Below are positions 50,866 to 63,474 of a stretch of DNA of 64,000 nt, piece by piece. The stretch is taken from assembly GCA_024372625.1 (NCBI GenBank), contig CP099605.1:1-64000 (forward strand). The letters run 5' to 3'. The position numbers were made by a program, and so were the translations under genes. The notes under the pieces were generated by a model. The model did not search any database. It was given only the letters and a program-made list of their open reading frames with translations, and had not been told where the DNA came from. Positions within the stretch are counted from its first letter, which is position 1. Every line of letters begins with the position of its first letter. Source of the DNA: Comamonadaceae bacterium OTU4NAUVB1 (GTDB lineage: Bacteria > Pseudomonadota > Gammaproteobacteria > Burkholderiales > Burkholderiaceae_C).

Positions 50866-51877
50866 AAAAATCAAAATATTGGGAATCACGCAGGGCGCTG
50901 ATGTTCCTAGCACCAGATTCAGATGGTCTCAATATGGCGAAGATTTAATTAGCGAAAATTTCGAAGTCTCTGAAGCCGCAAGCAAGTGCGGCGCTTATCC
51001 GCCTGCATCACATGGTTGGCGTCCTGTCTGGTTTGGTGCTGCATGCGTAGAAAATCTCGGCCGTGTTTTTCGCTCAAATAAATTTGATTTGACTTTTCTG
51101 CAAAGAAATTTGATATCAACATTGTTTAGCTTGGAAAGCATGATAAAAAAACCATTTGTTTTTGACGTGGATGATGCTATCTTTTTAGGTGCTCGAGGGA
51201 AAAATGCAAACCGCATAGCGCGGATTTCATCGTTGACCATATGCGGCAACAACTTTCTGGCAAATCATTTCGCTGATTATGGATCTGTAGTTGTTTTGCC
51301 TACGGCTGTCGACGCATCACGTTTTGTTCCGCTTGATCATATAAGTGGATTTCAAAAAGTTATAGGTTGGTCTGGATCTTCATCGGGGTTTAAATACTTG
51401 TATGAAATCGAACCGGCAATTTCCAAAATTCTCAAAAAGTATCCAGATAGCATTCTTAAAATAGTTTCTGATAAAGCGCCATTATTCAAAAGTATATCTA
51501 GTAGTAAGGTTGTTTATGAGCCCTGGAGTGTAGAAAGAGAAGTTGCTGTGCTTCAGGAATTTTCAGTGGGAATAATGCCGCTTGAAAATAGCTTATGGGC
51601 CCGCGGGAAATGTAGTTTCAAAATGTTGACATATATGTCAGTCGGAATTCCTGTTGTAGTTTCTCCAGTCGGAATGAACTCAGAGGTCCTTGCTCAAGCC
51701 CATTGCGGATTTGGCCCTAGAAATCATGATGAATGGGTAGATTCAATTTCCTCCTTACTAGAAAATCCTACATTGTCTAAATCAATGGGGGCATGCGGAC
51801 GAAAATTAATAGAAACTAATTATTCCAAGAAAGTTATTGGACCAAAACTATCTTTAATTCTTAAGTCGCAGATCTGA
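50849..51877 (+). CDS. Glycosyltransferase (GT4-like)
   Basis: A 342-residue cytoplasmic transferase of GT-B fold. The C-terminal donor half shows VIGWSGSSSGFKYL, YEPWSVEREVAVLQEFSVGIMPL and KMLTYMSVGIPVVVSPVGMN, the family-1/4 pattern. The N-terminal acceptor half (ILGITQGADVPSTRFRWSQY) is unlike the neighbouring transferases. It adds a sugar to the lipid-linked repeat unit; donor and linkage are unknown. It overlaps wzy by 17 bp, and codon use is AT-rich. Confidence 0.85.
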   Translation: MKTKNKKIKILGITQGADVPSTRFRWSQYGEDLISENFEVSEAASKCGAYPPASHGWRPVWFGAACVENLGRVFRSNKFDLTFLQRNLISTLFSLESMIKKPFVFDVDDAIFLGARGKNANRIARISSLTICGNNFLANHFADYGSVVVLPTAVDASRFVPLDHISGFQKVIGWSGSSSGFKYLYEIEPAISKILKKYPDSILKIVSDKAPLFKSISSSKVVYEPWSVEREVAVLQEFSVGIMPLENSLWARGKCSFKMLTYMSVGIPVVVSPVGMNSEVLAQAHCGFGPRNHDEWVDSISSLLENPTLSKSMGACGRKLIETNYSKKVIGPKLSLILKSQI

Positions 51878-51943
51878 TGTTTATCTAGATGCTATTATTT
51901 GAAGAAAAACATAGTTTTTGATTTTGGAAAAGCTTAATTTCTA

Positions 51944-53104
<1,161 letters not shown>

Positions 53105-53220
53105 AAGCTGGGATCGCTCAGTGCAATGACGCACGAGTTTCGATCACTCACACATTCATCGACCAACAACAAGATTTCCAGCGCGGCGATGTTCCGCTGG
53201 AGCAAACAGGATCACTGGAA

Positions 53221-55197
53221 ATGTGTGGACTTGCAGGTTTTTTGGGGGGGCAATGGCCCGGCGACACCGCGTCGCCGCGTCTGAACGCCATGACAGATGC
53301 GATCTCGCGGCGCGGGCCGGATGCCGACGGGCAATGGCTTGATGCTGACGCCGTTGTCGGTCTCGGGCACCGGCGTCTCTCGATCGTCGATCTGTCCGAC
53401 GCAGGCGCGCAACCAATGTTGTCCCCCAAGGGCCGGTATGTCATCGCATTCAATGGCGAGATCTACAACCACACGGATCTGCGCGACCAGTTGGACGCGC
53501 AAGATCGCGCTCCGGCATGGAGAGGGCATTCGGATACTGAAACGCTGCTCGCCGGTTTCGATGCTTGGGGGATCCGCGCCACGATCGAACGCGCCATCGG
53601 CATGTTCGCCTTCGCCGTATGGGATCGGCAGTCGCGCACGCTCACGCTTGCGCGCGATCGCATGGGCGAAAAACCACTCTATTACGGCTGGCAAGGCGCG
53701 GGTCGCGCAGCAGTCTTTCTTTTCGGCTCGGAATTGAAGGCTCTGCGTTCTCATCCGGCATTTGGTGCGCCGATCGATCGCGATGCGCTTTGCCTGTTCA
53801 TGCGACACAACAACGTAGGCGGCGCGCACTCCATCTACGCAGGCATCCGCAAGTTGCTGCCGGGCAATCTGCTGACCGTGTCGCAGGCCGCACCAGAGCC
53901 CATTCTTCAAAGCTATTGGTCGAACGTGACAGCGGCGCAACAAGGCGTGGCGCATCGGTTCGAGGGTGGCCCAAAGGAGGCGGTCGATGCATTGGAGACC
54001 CTGCTCAAGGACGCGGTTCGCCGGCAGATGATGGCTGACGTGCCGCTCGGCGCGTTCCTCTCGGGAGGCATCGATTCCTCAACCATCGTCGCATTGATGC
54101 AGACGCAGACCTCTCGTCCGGTCAAGACCTTCTCGATCGGCTTTCACGAGGCGGCATACAACGAAGCAGAGCATGCCAAGGCGGTCGCTGGACATCTGGG
54201 CACTGACCATACGGAGATGTATGTGTCGCCAGATCAGGCGTTGGCCGTCATCCCGGACTTGCCGAAGCTGTATTGCGAGCCTTTCGCCGATTCGTCTCAG
54301 ATTCCGACGTTCCTGGTCAGCCAGCTTGCGCGTCGCCACGTGACCGTGTCGCTCTCAGGAGATGCTGGGGACGAACTTTTCTGTGGCTACAACCGCTATG
54401 TATTGACTTCGAACTTGTGGAGCAAGCTGTCAGCAGTGCCGTTGCCCTTGCGACGGGGAGTGGCGCGCCTACTGACGACTTTTTCGCCCGAGCACCTGAA
54501 TCGTCTGTCCGCCAGCACGTCGCTCTCACGTCGTTGGACCAACGTGGGGGACAAACTGCACAAGGGCGCCAACGTCATGACTGCCGAGTCGGCAGCCCAT
54601 CTCTACAGGAGCATGGTCTCGCAATGGTCGCATCCTGAGGATGTGGTGCTTGGCGGCCGCGAGCCGGACACTCCTCTCAATGCGCCGGCATCCTCCCTGT
54701 CGGGGCTGACCGATGTCGAACGCATGATGGCCCTCGACCTCCAGACTTATCTGCCCGACGACATCCTGACCAAGGTCGATCGGGCCGCAATGGGCGTGAG
54801 CCTGGAGACGCGTGTCCCTTTCCTCGATCACCGCGTCGTGGAGTTCGCATGGCAACTGCCCATGCAATACAAGCTGCAGCGGGAAGGCAAGCGTTGCACG
54901 ACCAAGTGGGCGCTCAGGGAGGTACTGTTTCGCCATGTGCCCAAGGCATTGATCGAGCGGCCCAAGATGGGCTTCGGCGTGCCCATCGACAGCTGGCTGC
55001 GTGGTCCGTTGCGGGCCTGGGCGGAAGACCTCTTGAGCGAGTCGCGCCTGAAGCGCGAGGGATTTTTCAATGCCGCCGTGATCCGGCAGAAGTGGACGGA
55101 ACATCTGAGCGGTCAACGCAATTGGCAGCATCAGCTCTGGTGCGTGTTGATGTTCCAGGGTTGGCTGGACGAGCACATGAAACCGGTGCGCTCGTGA
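53221..55197 (+). CDS. asnB: Glutamine-hydrolysing asparagine synthetase-like amidotransferase
   Basis: A 658-residue class II amidotransferase. Cys2 of MCGLAGF is the glutaminase nucleophile, with AFNGEIYNH and RDRMGEKPLYYG in that domain. The synthetase half has the PP-loop LSGGIDSSTI and SLSGDAGDELFCGYNRY. The start at 53221 is fixed by Cys2; the frame upstream is a shadow. In polysaccharide clusters such enzymes amidate uronic acids (as WbpS is proposed to do in the P. aeruginosa O6 cluster), which fits the UDP-GalNAcA genes here. Free asparagine synthesis cannot be excluded. Confidence 0.9.
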   Translation: MCGLAGFLGGQWPGDTASPRLNAMTDAISRRGPDADGQWLDADAVVGLGHRRLSIVDLSDAGAQPMLSPKGRYVIAFNGEIYNHTDLRDQLDAQDRAPAWRGHSDTETLLAGFDAWGIRATIERAIGMFAFAVWDRQSRTLTLARDRMGEKPLYYGWQGAGRAAVFLFGSELKALRSHPAFGAPIDRDALCLFMRHNNVGGAHSIYAGIRKLLPGNLLTVSQAAPEPILQSYWSNVTAAQQGVAHRFEGGPKEAVDALETLLKDAVRRQMMADVPLGAFLSGGIDSSTIVALMQTQTSRPVKTFSIGFHEAAYNEAEHAKAVAGHLGTDHTEMYVSPDQALAVIPDLPKLYCEPFADSSQIPTFLVSQLARRHVTVSLSGDAGDELFCGYNRYVLTSNLWSKLSAVPLPLRRGVARLLTTFSPEHLNRLSASTSLSRRWTNVGDKLHKGANVMTAESAAHLYRSMVSQWSHPEDVVLGGREPDTPLNAPASSLSGLTDVERMMALDLQTYLPDDILTKVDRAAMGVSLETRVPFLDHRVVEFAWQLPMQYKLQREGKRCTTKWALREVLFRHVPKALIERPKMGFGVPIDSWLRGPLRAWAEDLLSESRLKREGFFNAAVIRQKWTEHLSGQRNWQHQLWCVLMFQGWLDEHMKPVRS

Positions 55198-55215
55198 CCC
55201 GTTGCTGACCACACC

Positions 55216-56349
55216 ATGTCGAAAAAGATCCTCCTGTTCGTCGTCAACGTCGATTGGTTCTTCACGTCGCACAGACTGCCCATCGCACTGGCGGCGCGGA
55301 AGGAAGGCTACGAGGTACACATCGCCACCGGCATCACCACCAAGGGCGATGAATTGCGTCGCAGCGGTCTGGTCGTCCATGAACTGAAGCTCAGGCGCGA
55401 CGGCACTTCGCTGTTCAACGGCTTCTCATCGCTGTGGCAGCTGATCGGCTTGTTCCGTTCGATCAGGCCGCAGGTGGTGCATCTGGTGACGATCAAGCCC
55501 GTCCTGCTGGGCGGCATCGCGGCACGCCTGACGGGCATGCCTGCGGTGGTCGCCGCGGTGTCGGGCCTCGGCTATGTGTTCACGGCGCGAGGCATGGCGG
55601 CACACCTGCGGCGCTGGGGCATCGCCCAGGTCTATCGGGTCGCCTTGTCGAACCCTCGGCTCAAGGTGATCTTCCAGAACGAGGACGACCGGCGCATCCT
55701 GTGCCGTTTCGCTCGGCTGGACCCGGCGCGGTCGATCCTGGTGCGCGGCTCGGGCGTCGATCTGCGCGACTACCACCTGTCGCCGTTGCCCCCTGGCGTG
55801 CCCGTGGTGCTGATGGCGGCGCGCCTGCTGCGGGACAAGGGCGTGGACGAGTTCATCGAGGCGGCACGGCAACTGCGCGCACGCGGGCTGGTCGCGCGTT
55901 ACGTGCTGGTCGGCTCGACCGACGAGGCCAACCCGACCAGCCTGACGCAGGAGCGGCTGGCCGTCGTCGCCAAGGAAGGCGTCGTGGAACTGTGGGGCCA
56001 TCGCACCGACATGCCCGACGTGCTGTCCCAGGCCGCCATCGTGGTGCTGCCGTCCTACCGTGAGGGCCTGCCCAAGGTGCTGATCGAAGCCGCCGCATGC
56101 GGCCGGCCGGTGGTCACCACCGACGTTCCGGGTTGCCGCGATGCGATCGTGGCCGACACGACCGGGCTGCTGGTGCCGGTGCGCGATGCGGTCGCCCTCG
56201 CAAGCGCCATCGAGCGCCTCGTCGCCAGTCCCGGCCTGTGCCGCGACATGGGCGTCGCCGGACGCCGACTGGCTGAATCGGCGTTCGACCTGACGACGGT
56301 GGTCGACGCGCACCTGAACCTCTATGAAGAAATGGCGCCCACGTCATGA
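55216..56349 (+). CDS. Glycosyltransferase (GT4, PglA/WbpT-like)
   Basis: A 377-residue GT-B transferase. The N-terminus LLFVVNVDWFFTSHRLPIA and RPQVVHLVTIKPVLLGGIAAR are typical of transferases acting on undecaprenyl-linked QuiNAc/bacillosamine-type acceptors such as PglA. The donor side shows PSYREGLPKVLIEAAACGRPV. It lies between asnB and the SDR gene; its stop overlaps the SDR start (ATGA). GC content is normal for the chromosome, outside the AT-rich island. It probably adds the second sugar of the repeat unit. Confidence 0.9.
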   Translation: MSKKILLFVVNVDWFFTSHRLPIALAARKEGYEVHIATGITTKGDELRRSGLVVHELKLRRDGTSLFNGFSSLWQLIGLFRSIRPQVVHLVTIKPVLLGGIAARLTGMPAVVAAVSGLGYVFTARGMAAHLRRWGIAQVYRVALSNPRLKVIFQNEDDRRILCRFARLDPARSILVRGSGVDLRDYHLSPLPPGVPVVLMAARLLRDKGVDEFIEAARQLRARGLVARYVLVGSTDEANPTSLTQERLAVVAKEGVVELWGHRTDMPDVLSQAAIVVLPSYREGLPKVLIEAAACGRPVVTTDVPGCRDAIVADTTGLLVPVRDAVALASAIERLVASPGLCRDMGVAGRRLAESAFDLTTVVDAHLNLYEEMAPTS

Positions 56350-57290
56350 AAGTCCTGATCACCGGCGCCAATGGCTTCGTCGGCCATGCCGTCTGGCGCC
56401 GGCTCGACACGGAGCCCGGCATCAAGGCCGTGGGGAGCGTGCGAACACCCGATGTGGCCCGTCGCAATCCGCACTGGTCGTCCGTGGGAGAACTCACGGG
56501 ACAGACGGACTGGTCGGCGACGGTGGCGGGGGTGGACGTGGTGGTGCACACGGCGGCGCGCGTGCACGTGCTCGACGATGCGGCGGCCGACCCGCTGGCC
56601 GAGTTCCGGCGCGTCAATGTCGAGGGCACGCTGCGGCTCGCTTCGCAGGCGGCGGCGGCCGGGGTCGGGCGGTTCGTGTTCGTCAGCTCGGTGAAGGTGA
56701 ACGGCGAATCGACGCCGGGCGGGCGTCCGTTCACCGCCGACGACTCACCAGCGCCGCTGGACGCCTACGGCATGTCCAAGGACGAAGCGGAACGGGCACT
56801 GCGCGAACTGTCGGCGCGCACCGGCATGGAGCTCGTCATCGTGCGGCCGCCGCTGGTCTACGGGCCGGGCGTCAAGGCCAACTTCGCTTCGATGATGCGA
56901 TGGCTGGGACGTGGCGTGCCCTTGCCGCTGGGCGCGGTGGACAACCGCCGCAGCCTGGTCGCGCTGGACAATCTCGTCGATCTGCTGGTCACGTGCCTGC
57001 GGCATCCGGCGGCGGCCGGGCAGACCTTCCTCGTGTCCGATGGCGAGGACGTCTCCACCACGCAATTGCTGCGCCGCATGGGTGCGGCGCTGGGACGTCC
57101 GGCGCGGTTGTTGCCGGTGCCGCCGTCGTGGCTCGAATGGGGCGCGGCGCGTGTCGGCAAGGGCGACGTGGCACGGCGCCTGTGCGGCTCGCTGCAGGTC
57201 GACATCGCCAAAACGCGCGACGTGCTCGGCTGGCGCCCGCCGTTGTCGTTGGACGAGGGGTTGAGGAAAGCGGCCGGAGGCGTGGCATGA
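56346..57290 (+). CDS. NAD-dependent SDR, probable UDP-4-keto-sugar reductase (WbpV-like)
   Basis: A 314-residue extended SDR with cofactor loop [22 protein letters not shown], a Ser-rich [13 protein letters not shown] and catalytic Tyr/Lys in [11 protein letters not shown]. Proteins of this type next to a WbpM-like dehydratase and an initiating transferase (WbpV in P. aeruginosa) reduce UDP-4-keto-6-deoxy-GlcNAc to UDP-QuiNAc. A simple 4-epimerase is the alternative. It is coupled by 4-bp overlaps to the genes before and after it. Confidence 0.85.
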   Translation: MKVLITGANGFVGHAVWRRLDTEPGIKAVGSVRTPDVARRNPHWSSVGELTGQTDWSATVAGVDVVVHTAARVHVLDDAAADPLAEFRRVNVEGTLRLASQAAAAGVGRFVFVSSVKVNGESTPGGRPFTADDSPAPLDAYGMSKDEAERALRELSARTGMELVIVRPPLVYGPGVKANFASMMRWLGRGVPLPLGAVDNRRSLVALDNLVDLLVTCLRHPAAAGQTFLVSDGEDVSTTQLLRRMGAALGRPARLLPVPPSWLEWGAARVGKGDVARRLCGSLQVDIAKTRDVLGWRPPLSLDEGLRKAAGGVA

Positions 57291-57847
57291 AGCGGGTCTT
57301 CGATCTGGCACTGGCGCTGCTGGCAGCGGCGTTGCTGGCGTTGCCGGTGATCGTGGTGGCGGTGCTGGTGCGCCTGACGTCGCCGGGTCCGGCGTTGTAC
57401 TGGTCGGACCGCGTGGGCCGTGGCAACCGGATCTTCCGCATGCCCAAGTTCCGCAGCATGCGCGTGGGCACGCCGGCCGTCGCGACGCACCTGCTTGCCG
57501 ATGCCCGTTCGCACCTCACACCCATCGGCGGTTTCCTGCGCAAGAGCAGCCTGGACGAACTGCCGCAGCTGTGGAGCATCCTGGTCGGCGACATGAGCTT
57601 CGTCGGCCCGCGCCCCGCACTGTTCAATCAGGACGACCTGATCGCCCTGCGCACGCAGCTCGGCGTCGACGCATTGGTGCCGGGGCTGACCGGTTGGGCA
57701 CAGGTCAACGGTCGCGACGAGTTGCCGATCCCTGAAAAAGTCAGGCTCGATGCGCAATACCTGCAGCGCCGGTCGCTCACGTTCGACCTCCGGATTCTCT
57801 GGATGACGTTCGTCAAGGTCCTGCGGCGCGACGGTGTCTCCCACTGA
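57287..57847 (+). CDS. Monotopic phosphoglycosyl transferase (undecaprenyl-phosphate sugar transferase)
   Basis: Starts repeat-unit synthesis by moving a sugar-1-phosphate to undecaprenyl phosphate. The 186-residue protein is the small PglC-type catalytic core: one re-entrant membrane helix ([20 protein letters not shown]), then [27 protein letters not shown] with the catalytic Asp-Glu pair, GPRPAL and [13 protein letters not shown]. It lacks the large N-terminal membrane domain of WbaP. Given the neighbouring WbpM- and WbpV-like genes, QuiNAc-1-phosphate is the likely substrate. The start overlaps the SDR stop. Confidence 0.93.
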   Translation: MKRVFDLALALLAAALLALPVIVVAVLVRLTSPGPALYWSDRVGRGNRIFRMPKFRSMRVGTPAVATHLLADARSHLTPIGGFLRKSSLDELPQLWSILVGDMSFVGPRPALFNQDDLIALRTQLGVDALVPGLTGWAQVNGRDELPIPEKVRLDAQYLQRRSLTFDLRILWMTFVKVLRRDGVSH

Positions 57848-57964
57848 CCCGCGTCGATCGGCGTGGCGTGCGCGCACATGGCGGGTGCCATCGTGGCGTT
57901 GTGAAAGCCTGCGCACCTGACAAGACCCTCAATCCGTTTTTCTCACTTTCATTCGTACCGGCCC

Positions 57965-58333
57965 ATGACGACCTCGCTTTCTTCCCACCTCAAACCCTGG
58001 CGCATCCTGCTCGCCATCGCCATGCTCGTCATCCTCGTCCTGAGCCTGATGCCGCCTTCGTCGGACCTGCCCACCACGGGTTGGGACAAGAGCAACCACA
58101 TGCTCGGCTTCGCGCTGCTGGGGCTGCTCGGGGTGCGGGGCTGGCCGGTGCGCGCGGTGCCGGCGCTGGTGCTGCTGCTGGCCTATGGCGGCCTGATCGA
58201 GATCCTGCAGTGGCTCACACCCTACCGGTCGGCGGAATGGGCCGACCTGGGCGCCGACGGCGTCGGGCTGGTGCTGGGCCTGGTCCTCGCTCGCCTGAGC
58301 CTCAAGTTCGCGGAAGGTAGAAAGAAGGGCTAA
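57965..58333 (+). CDS. VanZ-family membrane protein
   Basis: A 122-residue protein with four hydrophobic segments and the VanZ-like pattern: LVILVLSLMPPSSDLP, DKSNHMLGFALLG, and EILQWLTPYRSAEWADLGAD. VanZ-like proteins are integral membrane proteins of unclear function, sometimes linked to glycopeptide or envelope phenotypes. It lies 117 bp after the initiating transferase and 55 bp before the WbpM-like dehydratase, both co-oriented, so it may be part of the polysaccharide operon. Confidence 0.88.
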   Translation: MTTSLSSHLKPWRILLAIAMLVILVLSLMPPSSDLPTTGWDKSNHMLGFALLGLLGVRGWPVRAVPALVLLLAYGGLIEILQWLTPYRSAEWADLGADGVGLVLGLVLARLSLKFAEGRKKG

Positions 58334-58388
58334 AGCGAAAGTTTTATAGAACTTGGACCCGGACGAAAAGAGCGAAATTTCATCAAGG

Positions 58389-60446
<2,058 letters not shown>

Positions 60447-60700
60447 CCAGCGAGCCGGGAAGCCGGGAACCCGGGAAGACGGGGCAGGAAGACGGCAGGG
60501 GTGGCCTGCGCTGCGTGAACAGCAGGGCATCGATCAGCGCCTTGCGCGCCAGGAAGTCCCGGCCGCATGTCCGGCAGCGGTAGGCCCTGTAGCCGCGCAG
60601 CAGGCGCATCCAGAATCGACGCCTGAGGCGATCGACGGCCAGCGGCGCGCAGCCGCACCCCGATTTCAGGGTCTTCATCTTTCTCCTCTCCCTGCGACAT

Positions 60701-60718
60701 GTCTCCAGGCCTGGAGAC
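60701..60718. promoter_or_regulatory. Perfect 18-bp palindrome between wzc and the zinc-ribbon gene
   Basis: GTCTCCAGGCCTGGAGAC, fully self-complementary without a spacer, 22 bp upstream of the zinc-ribbon gene start and 63 bp past the wzc stop. It could be an operator for a dimeric regulator or part of the wzc transcript end; no T-run follows on the minus strand. Confidence 0.5.
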
Positions 60719-60781
60719 CCCTGAAAATTCTAGGAAGCAGCGAGATGGAAAATTGCCGATTCGACGGCCCGGCGGAGACGC

Positions 60782-63043
60782 TCAGGCCTTGTACTTGTAT
60801 TCCGTGTAGCGGTAGCCGCCGTACTTGTAGCTGCCGTAGTGGCGCCGCGTCATGTCCATGGCGTTGAAGATCACGCCGGAGGCGGGCTTGCCGGCCTGCA
60901 CGAGTCGCTTGGCGCTCTCGTTGAGTTCACCCAGCTGGGTCTGATCGGCGCGCGCCACCAGCAGCACGGCACCGGCCAGCGGCGCCACCGCGGCGGCGTC
61001 GGCCGCCACCAGCACCGGCGGAGTGTCGATGACCACCAAGTCGTACTGGGCCGACAGGGTGTCCATCAGGTTCCTGAAGGTCTCCGACATCATCATGTCG
61101 GCCGGATTGAGCGGCAGCTTGCCGGTGGTGATGAGGTCGAGGTTGGGGATGACCTCGCGCCGGATCGCCTGCGCCTCGCCGATCATGCCGGCCAGCAGTT
61201 CCGACAGGCCGTTCTCGCGCTTGGTGCCGAACTGCTGGTGGATGTGACCCTTGCGCATGTCGGCGTCGATCAGCACCACGCGCTTGCCGGCGATGGCCAT
61301 GATGGCCGCGAAGTTGGCGGAGATGAAGCTCTTGCCCACGCCCGGCGTGCCACCGGTGATCATCACGCGGTTGTTGCCCGCCTCCAGGGTCGCGAACTGC
61401 AGCGCGATGCGCAGGCTGCGCAGGCTTTCCACCGGCGGGCTCTCCGGATTGGCGACGGCCAGCAGCTGCAGGCCCGGGGTCTTGGCGGCGATGCGCTGCT
61501 CGATGAGCAGCTGCTCCTGCGTGAAGGGCACGACCGAATACACGTTGAGCCCGGTGTGCGCCTCGATCTCCTGCGGGTTGCGGATGCCGCCCATGAACAG
61601 GTTGCGCACGATGGCCAGCGCCACCCCGGACAGCAGCCCCAGCACCAGGCCCAGCGCGGCGATCAGCGGCTTCTGCGGCTTGACCGGGATCTTGGGAGGC
61701 ACGGCGCGGTCGAGCAGGCGCACGTTGCCGACCTTGCCCTCCTTGACCAGGCGCAGCTGCAGCGAGCTGTTGAGCAGCGACTTGTACAGCTCGTTGTTCA
61801 CGCGCACGTCGCGTTCGAGCCGCAGGGCGTCCTGCTCGATGGTGGGCAGCTTGCTCACGCGGTTGTTGAGCGCGCCAATCTCGCGGTTGATGGCCGCGAT
61901 CTGGCCGTCGACGGTGCGCACGCGGGGGTTGATGTCGGTGTACTTGTCGGCCAGCGCGCGCCGCTGCTGCTGCGCCTCGAGCAGCTTGGTCTGCAGCTCG
62001 ACGGTCTGGCCGAGCACGCCCTTGGCTTCCTCGTCCAGCGCGATGGTGCCGTTCTTGTTGCGGAATCGCGTGTAGAGGTCCTCGGAGGCCTCCACCTGCT
62101 TCCTGAACTCGGGCAGCTGGCTGTCCAGGAAGCCGATGGTCTTCTCGGCCTCGGCCGCCTTGCGCTCGACGTTCTGGCGCACGTAGGCCGCGCCGATGGC
62201 GTTGAGCGTGGTCGTCAGCCGCGCGCGGTCGCTGTCCTCGAGCGTGACGGTGATCACGTTGGACTGCTTGCCCTGTTCGCCGAGCTGCAGGCGCTTCTGC
62301 AGGTTCTCGATGGTGGCCAGGCGCGACGCGCGCTCCACCCGGAACTCGGCGCCGGGGCGGCCGTCCAGGCGCGAGACAAGCATGCGGATGGGGCCGGTGT
62401 CGGCGTCGCCGGCGAACTCCACCGCCTGGCCCACGGTGCCGGTCAGCGGCTGGCGCAGGTCCTCGTGGTCGAGCTGGTAGCGGTTCTCGCCCAGGGCGGT
62501 GATGGTGAAGGGCTTGCCGTCCTCCATCTCGGCGGGCACGTCCAGGCGATCCACCTCGATGCCCTCGCGGCCGGAGACATAGCCGTCCATGCCCAGGAAG
62601 CCGGGCGTCGAGAGGTCGTGCGCGCGGCGTGCCAGCCATTCGCCCACGATGGGCAGGTAGCGCGGCCGGGCGTCGATGTAGAGCCGCGTGGCGTCCACCG
62701 CGTTGCCCAGCACCATGCGCGAGCGCAGGATCTGGATTTCGCCGGTCGCGGGCGTCTTCACCTCGAACAGGCTGGTGGCATCGCCCAGGAAGCCCTTGGC
62801 GTCCGGCGCGGTGTCCTCCACCTGGATGAGCAGGTTCGACTGGTAGATCGGCGTGGCCAGCAGCGCGTAGGCCACGCCCAGCGCCAGTCCCAGGGCCGTG
62901 ACGCCGGCCACCAGCCACTTGCGGTCGACCAGGATGTCGAAGTACTCGGCGAGGTTGATCTCGTCGTCGCGTCCGCCGGCGGGCGCGGGGGCGGGCACCT
63001 GGGAGGCGCGCGCCAGGGTCGATGCGGTGGCGGAGGGGGTCAT
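60782..63043 (-). CDS. wzc: Polysaccharide co-polymerase and tyrosine autokinase (Wzc type)
   Basis: Controls chain length and export of capsule polymer through cycles of autophosphorylation. The 753-residue protein has a Wzz-like chain-length domain between two membrane helices (about 37-57 and 430-450) with long coiled coils. The cytoplasmic BY-kinase has Walker A GGTPGVGKSF, Walker A' VVLIDADMRKG and Walker B LVVIDTPPVL. The C-terminal tail HYGSYKYGGYRYTEYKYKA holds seven Tyr residues, the autophosphorylation cluster. The ATG at 63043 overlaps the wzb stop. Confidence 0.95.
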   Translation of the reverse strand: MTPSATASTLARASQVPAPAPAGGRDDEINLAEYFDILVDRKWLVAGVTALGLALGVAYALLATPIYQSNLLIQVEDTAPDAKGFLGDATSLFEVKTPATGEIQILRSRMVLGNAVDATRLYIDARPRYLPIVGEWLARRAHDLSTPGFLGMDGYVSGREGIEVDRLDVPAEMEDGKPFTITALGENRYQLDHEDLRQPLTGTVGQAVEFAGDADTGPIRMLVSRLDGRPGAEFRVERASRLATIENLQKRLQLGEQGKQSNVITVTLEDSDRARLTTTLNAIGAAYVRQNVERKAAEAEKTIGFLDSQLPEFRKQVEASEDLYTRFRNKNGTIALDEEAKGVLGQTVELQTKLLEAQQQRRALADKYTDINPRVRTVDGQIAAINREIGALNNRVSKLPTIEQDALRLERDVRVNNELYKSLLNSSLQLRLVKEGKVGNVRLLDRAVPPKIPVKPQKPLIAALGLVLGLLSGVALAIVRNLFMGGIRNPQEIEAHTGLNVYSVVPFTQEQLLIEQRIAAKTPGLQLLAVANPESPPVESLRSLRIALQFATLEAGNNRVMITGGTPGVGKSFISANFAAIMAIAGKRVVLIDADMRKGHIHQQFGTKRENGLSELLAGMIGEAQAIRREVIPNLDLITTGKLPLNPADMMMSETFRNLMDTLSAQYDLVVIDTPPVLVAADAAAVAPLAGAVLLVARADQTQLGELNESAKRLVQAGKPASGVIFNAMDMTRRHYGSYKYGGYRYTEYKYKA

Positions 63044-63474
63044 TTGAATTGCTTGATTCGCTCGGCCCAGGCGGTGGCACCGGCATCGATGAGGCGATAG
63101 GCGTGGTCGAAGGCGGCCTGACCCCGGCGGTAGGGGTCGGGCACGTCGAGCTTGAGGGTCTCGGTCAGGCGGAACACCCGGCCGCGCGCGAACGGGAAGC
63201 GCGCCTCGATGTAGCGGCGCTGCTCGTTGTCCATCGTCAGGATCAGGTCGGACGACTGGCACATCGCCTGGTTGATCTGGCGCGCGATGTGGCTCTCGAT
63301 GTCGAGCCCGCGCGCGGTCATGAGTTCGCGCGCGATCGGGTCGGCCGGCTGGCCGATGAGCGCGCCGGTGCCCGCCGAGGTGACCTCGATGTCCGGTGCC
63401 GCCGCCGCGAGGAGGGCCTGGCCCATCGGACTGCGGCAGATGTTGCCGATGCAAACCACGAGGACGGATTTCAT
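63040..63474 (-). CDS. wzb: Low-molecular-weight protein tyrosine phosphatase (Wzb type)
   Basis: Removes phosphate from the Wzc tyrosine cluster. The 144-residue protein has the P-loop VCIGNICRS with nucleophile Cys8 and Arg14, and the general-acid Asp113 in VPDPYRRG. It lies between wza and wzc with 4-bp overlaps on both sides, so the three are translationally coupled. The ATG at 63474 agrees with the family start; the longer frame upstream is a shadow of wza. Confidence 0.96.
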   Translation of the reverse strand: MKSVLVVCIGNICRSPMGQALLAAAAPDIEVTSAGTGALIGQPADPIARELMTARGLDIESHIARQINQAMCQSSDLILTMDNEQRRYIEARFPFARGRVFRLTETLKLDVPDPYRRGQAAFDHAYRLIDAGATAWAERIKQFK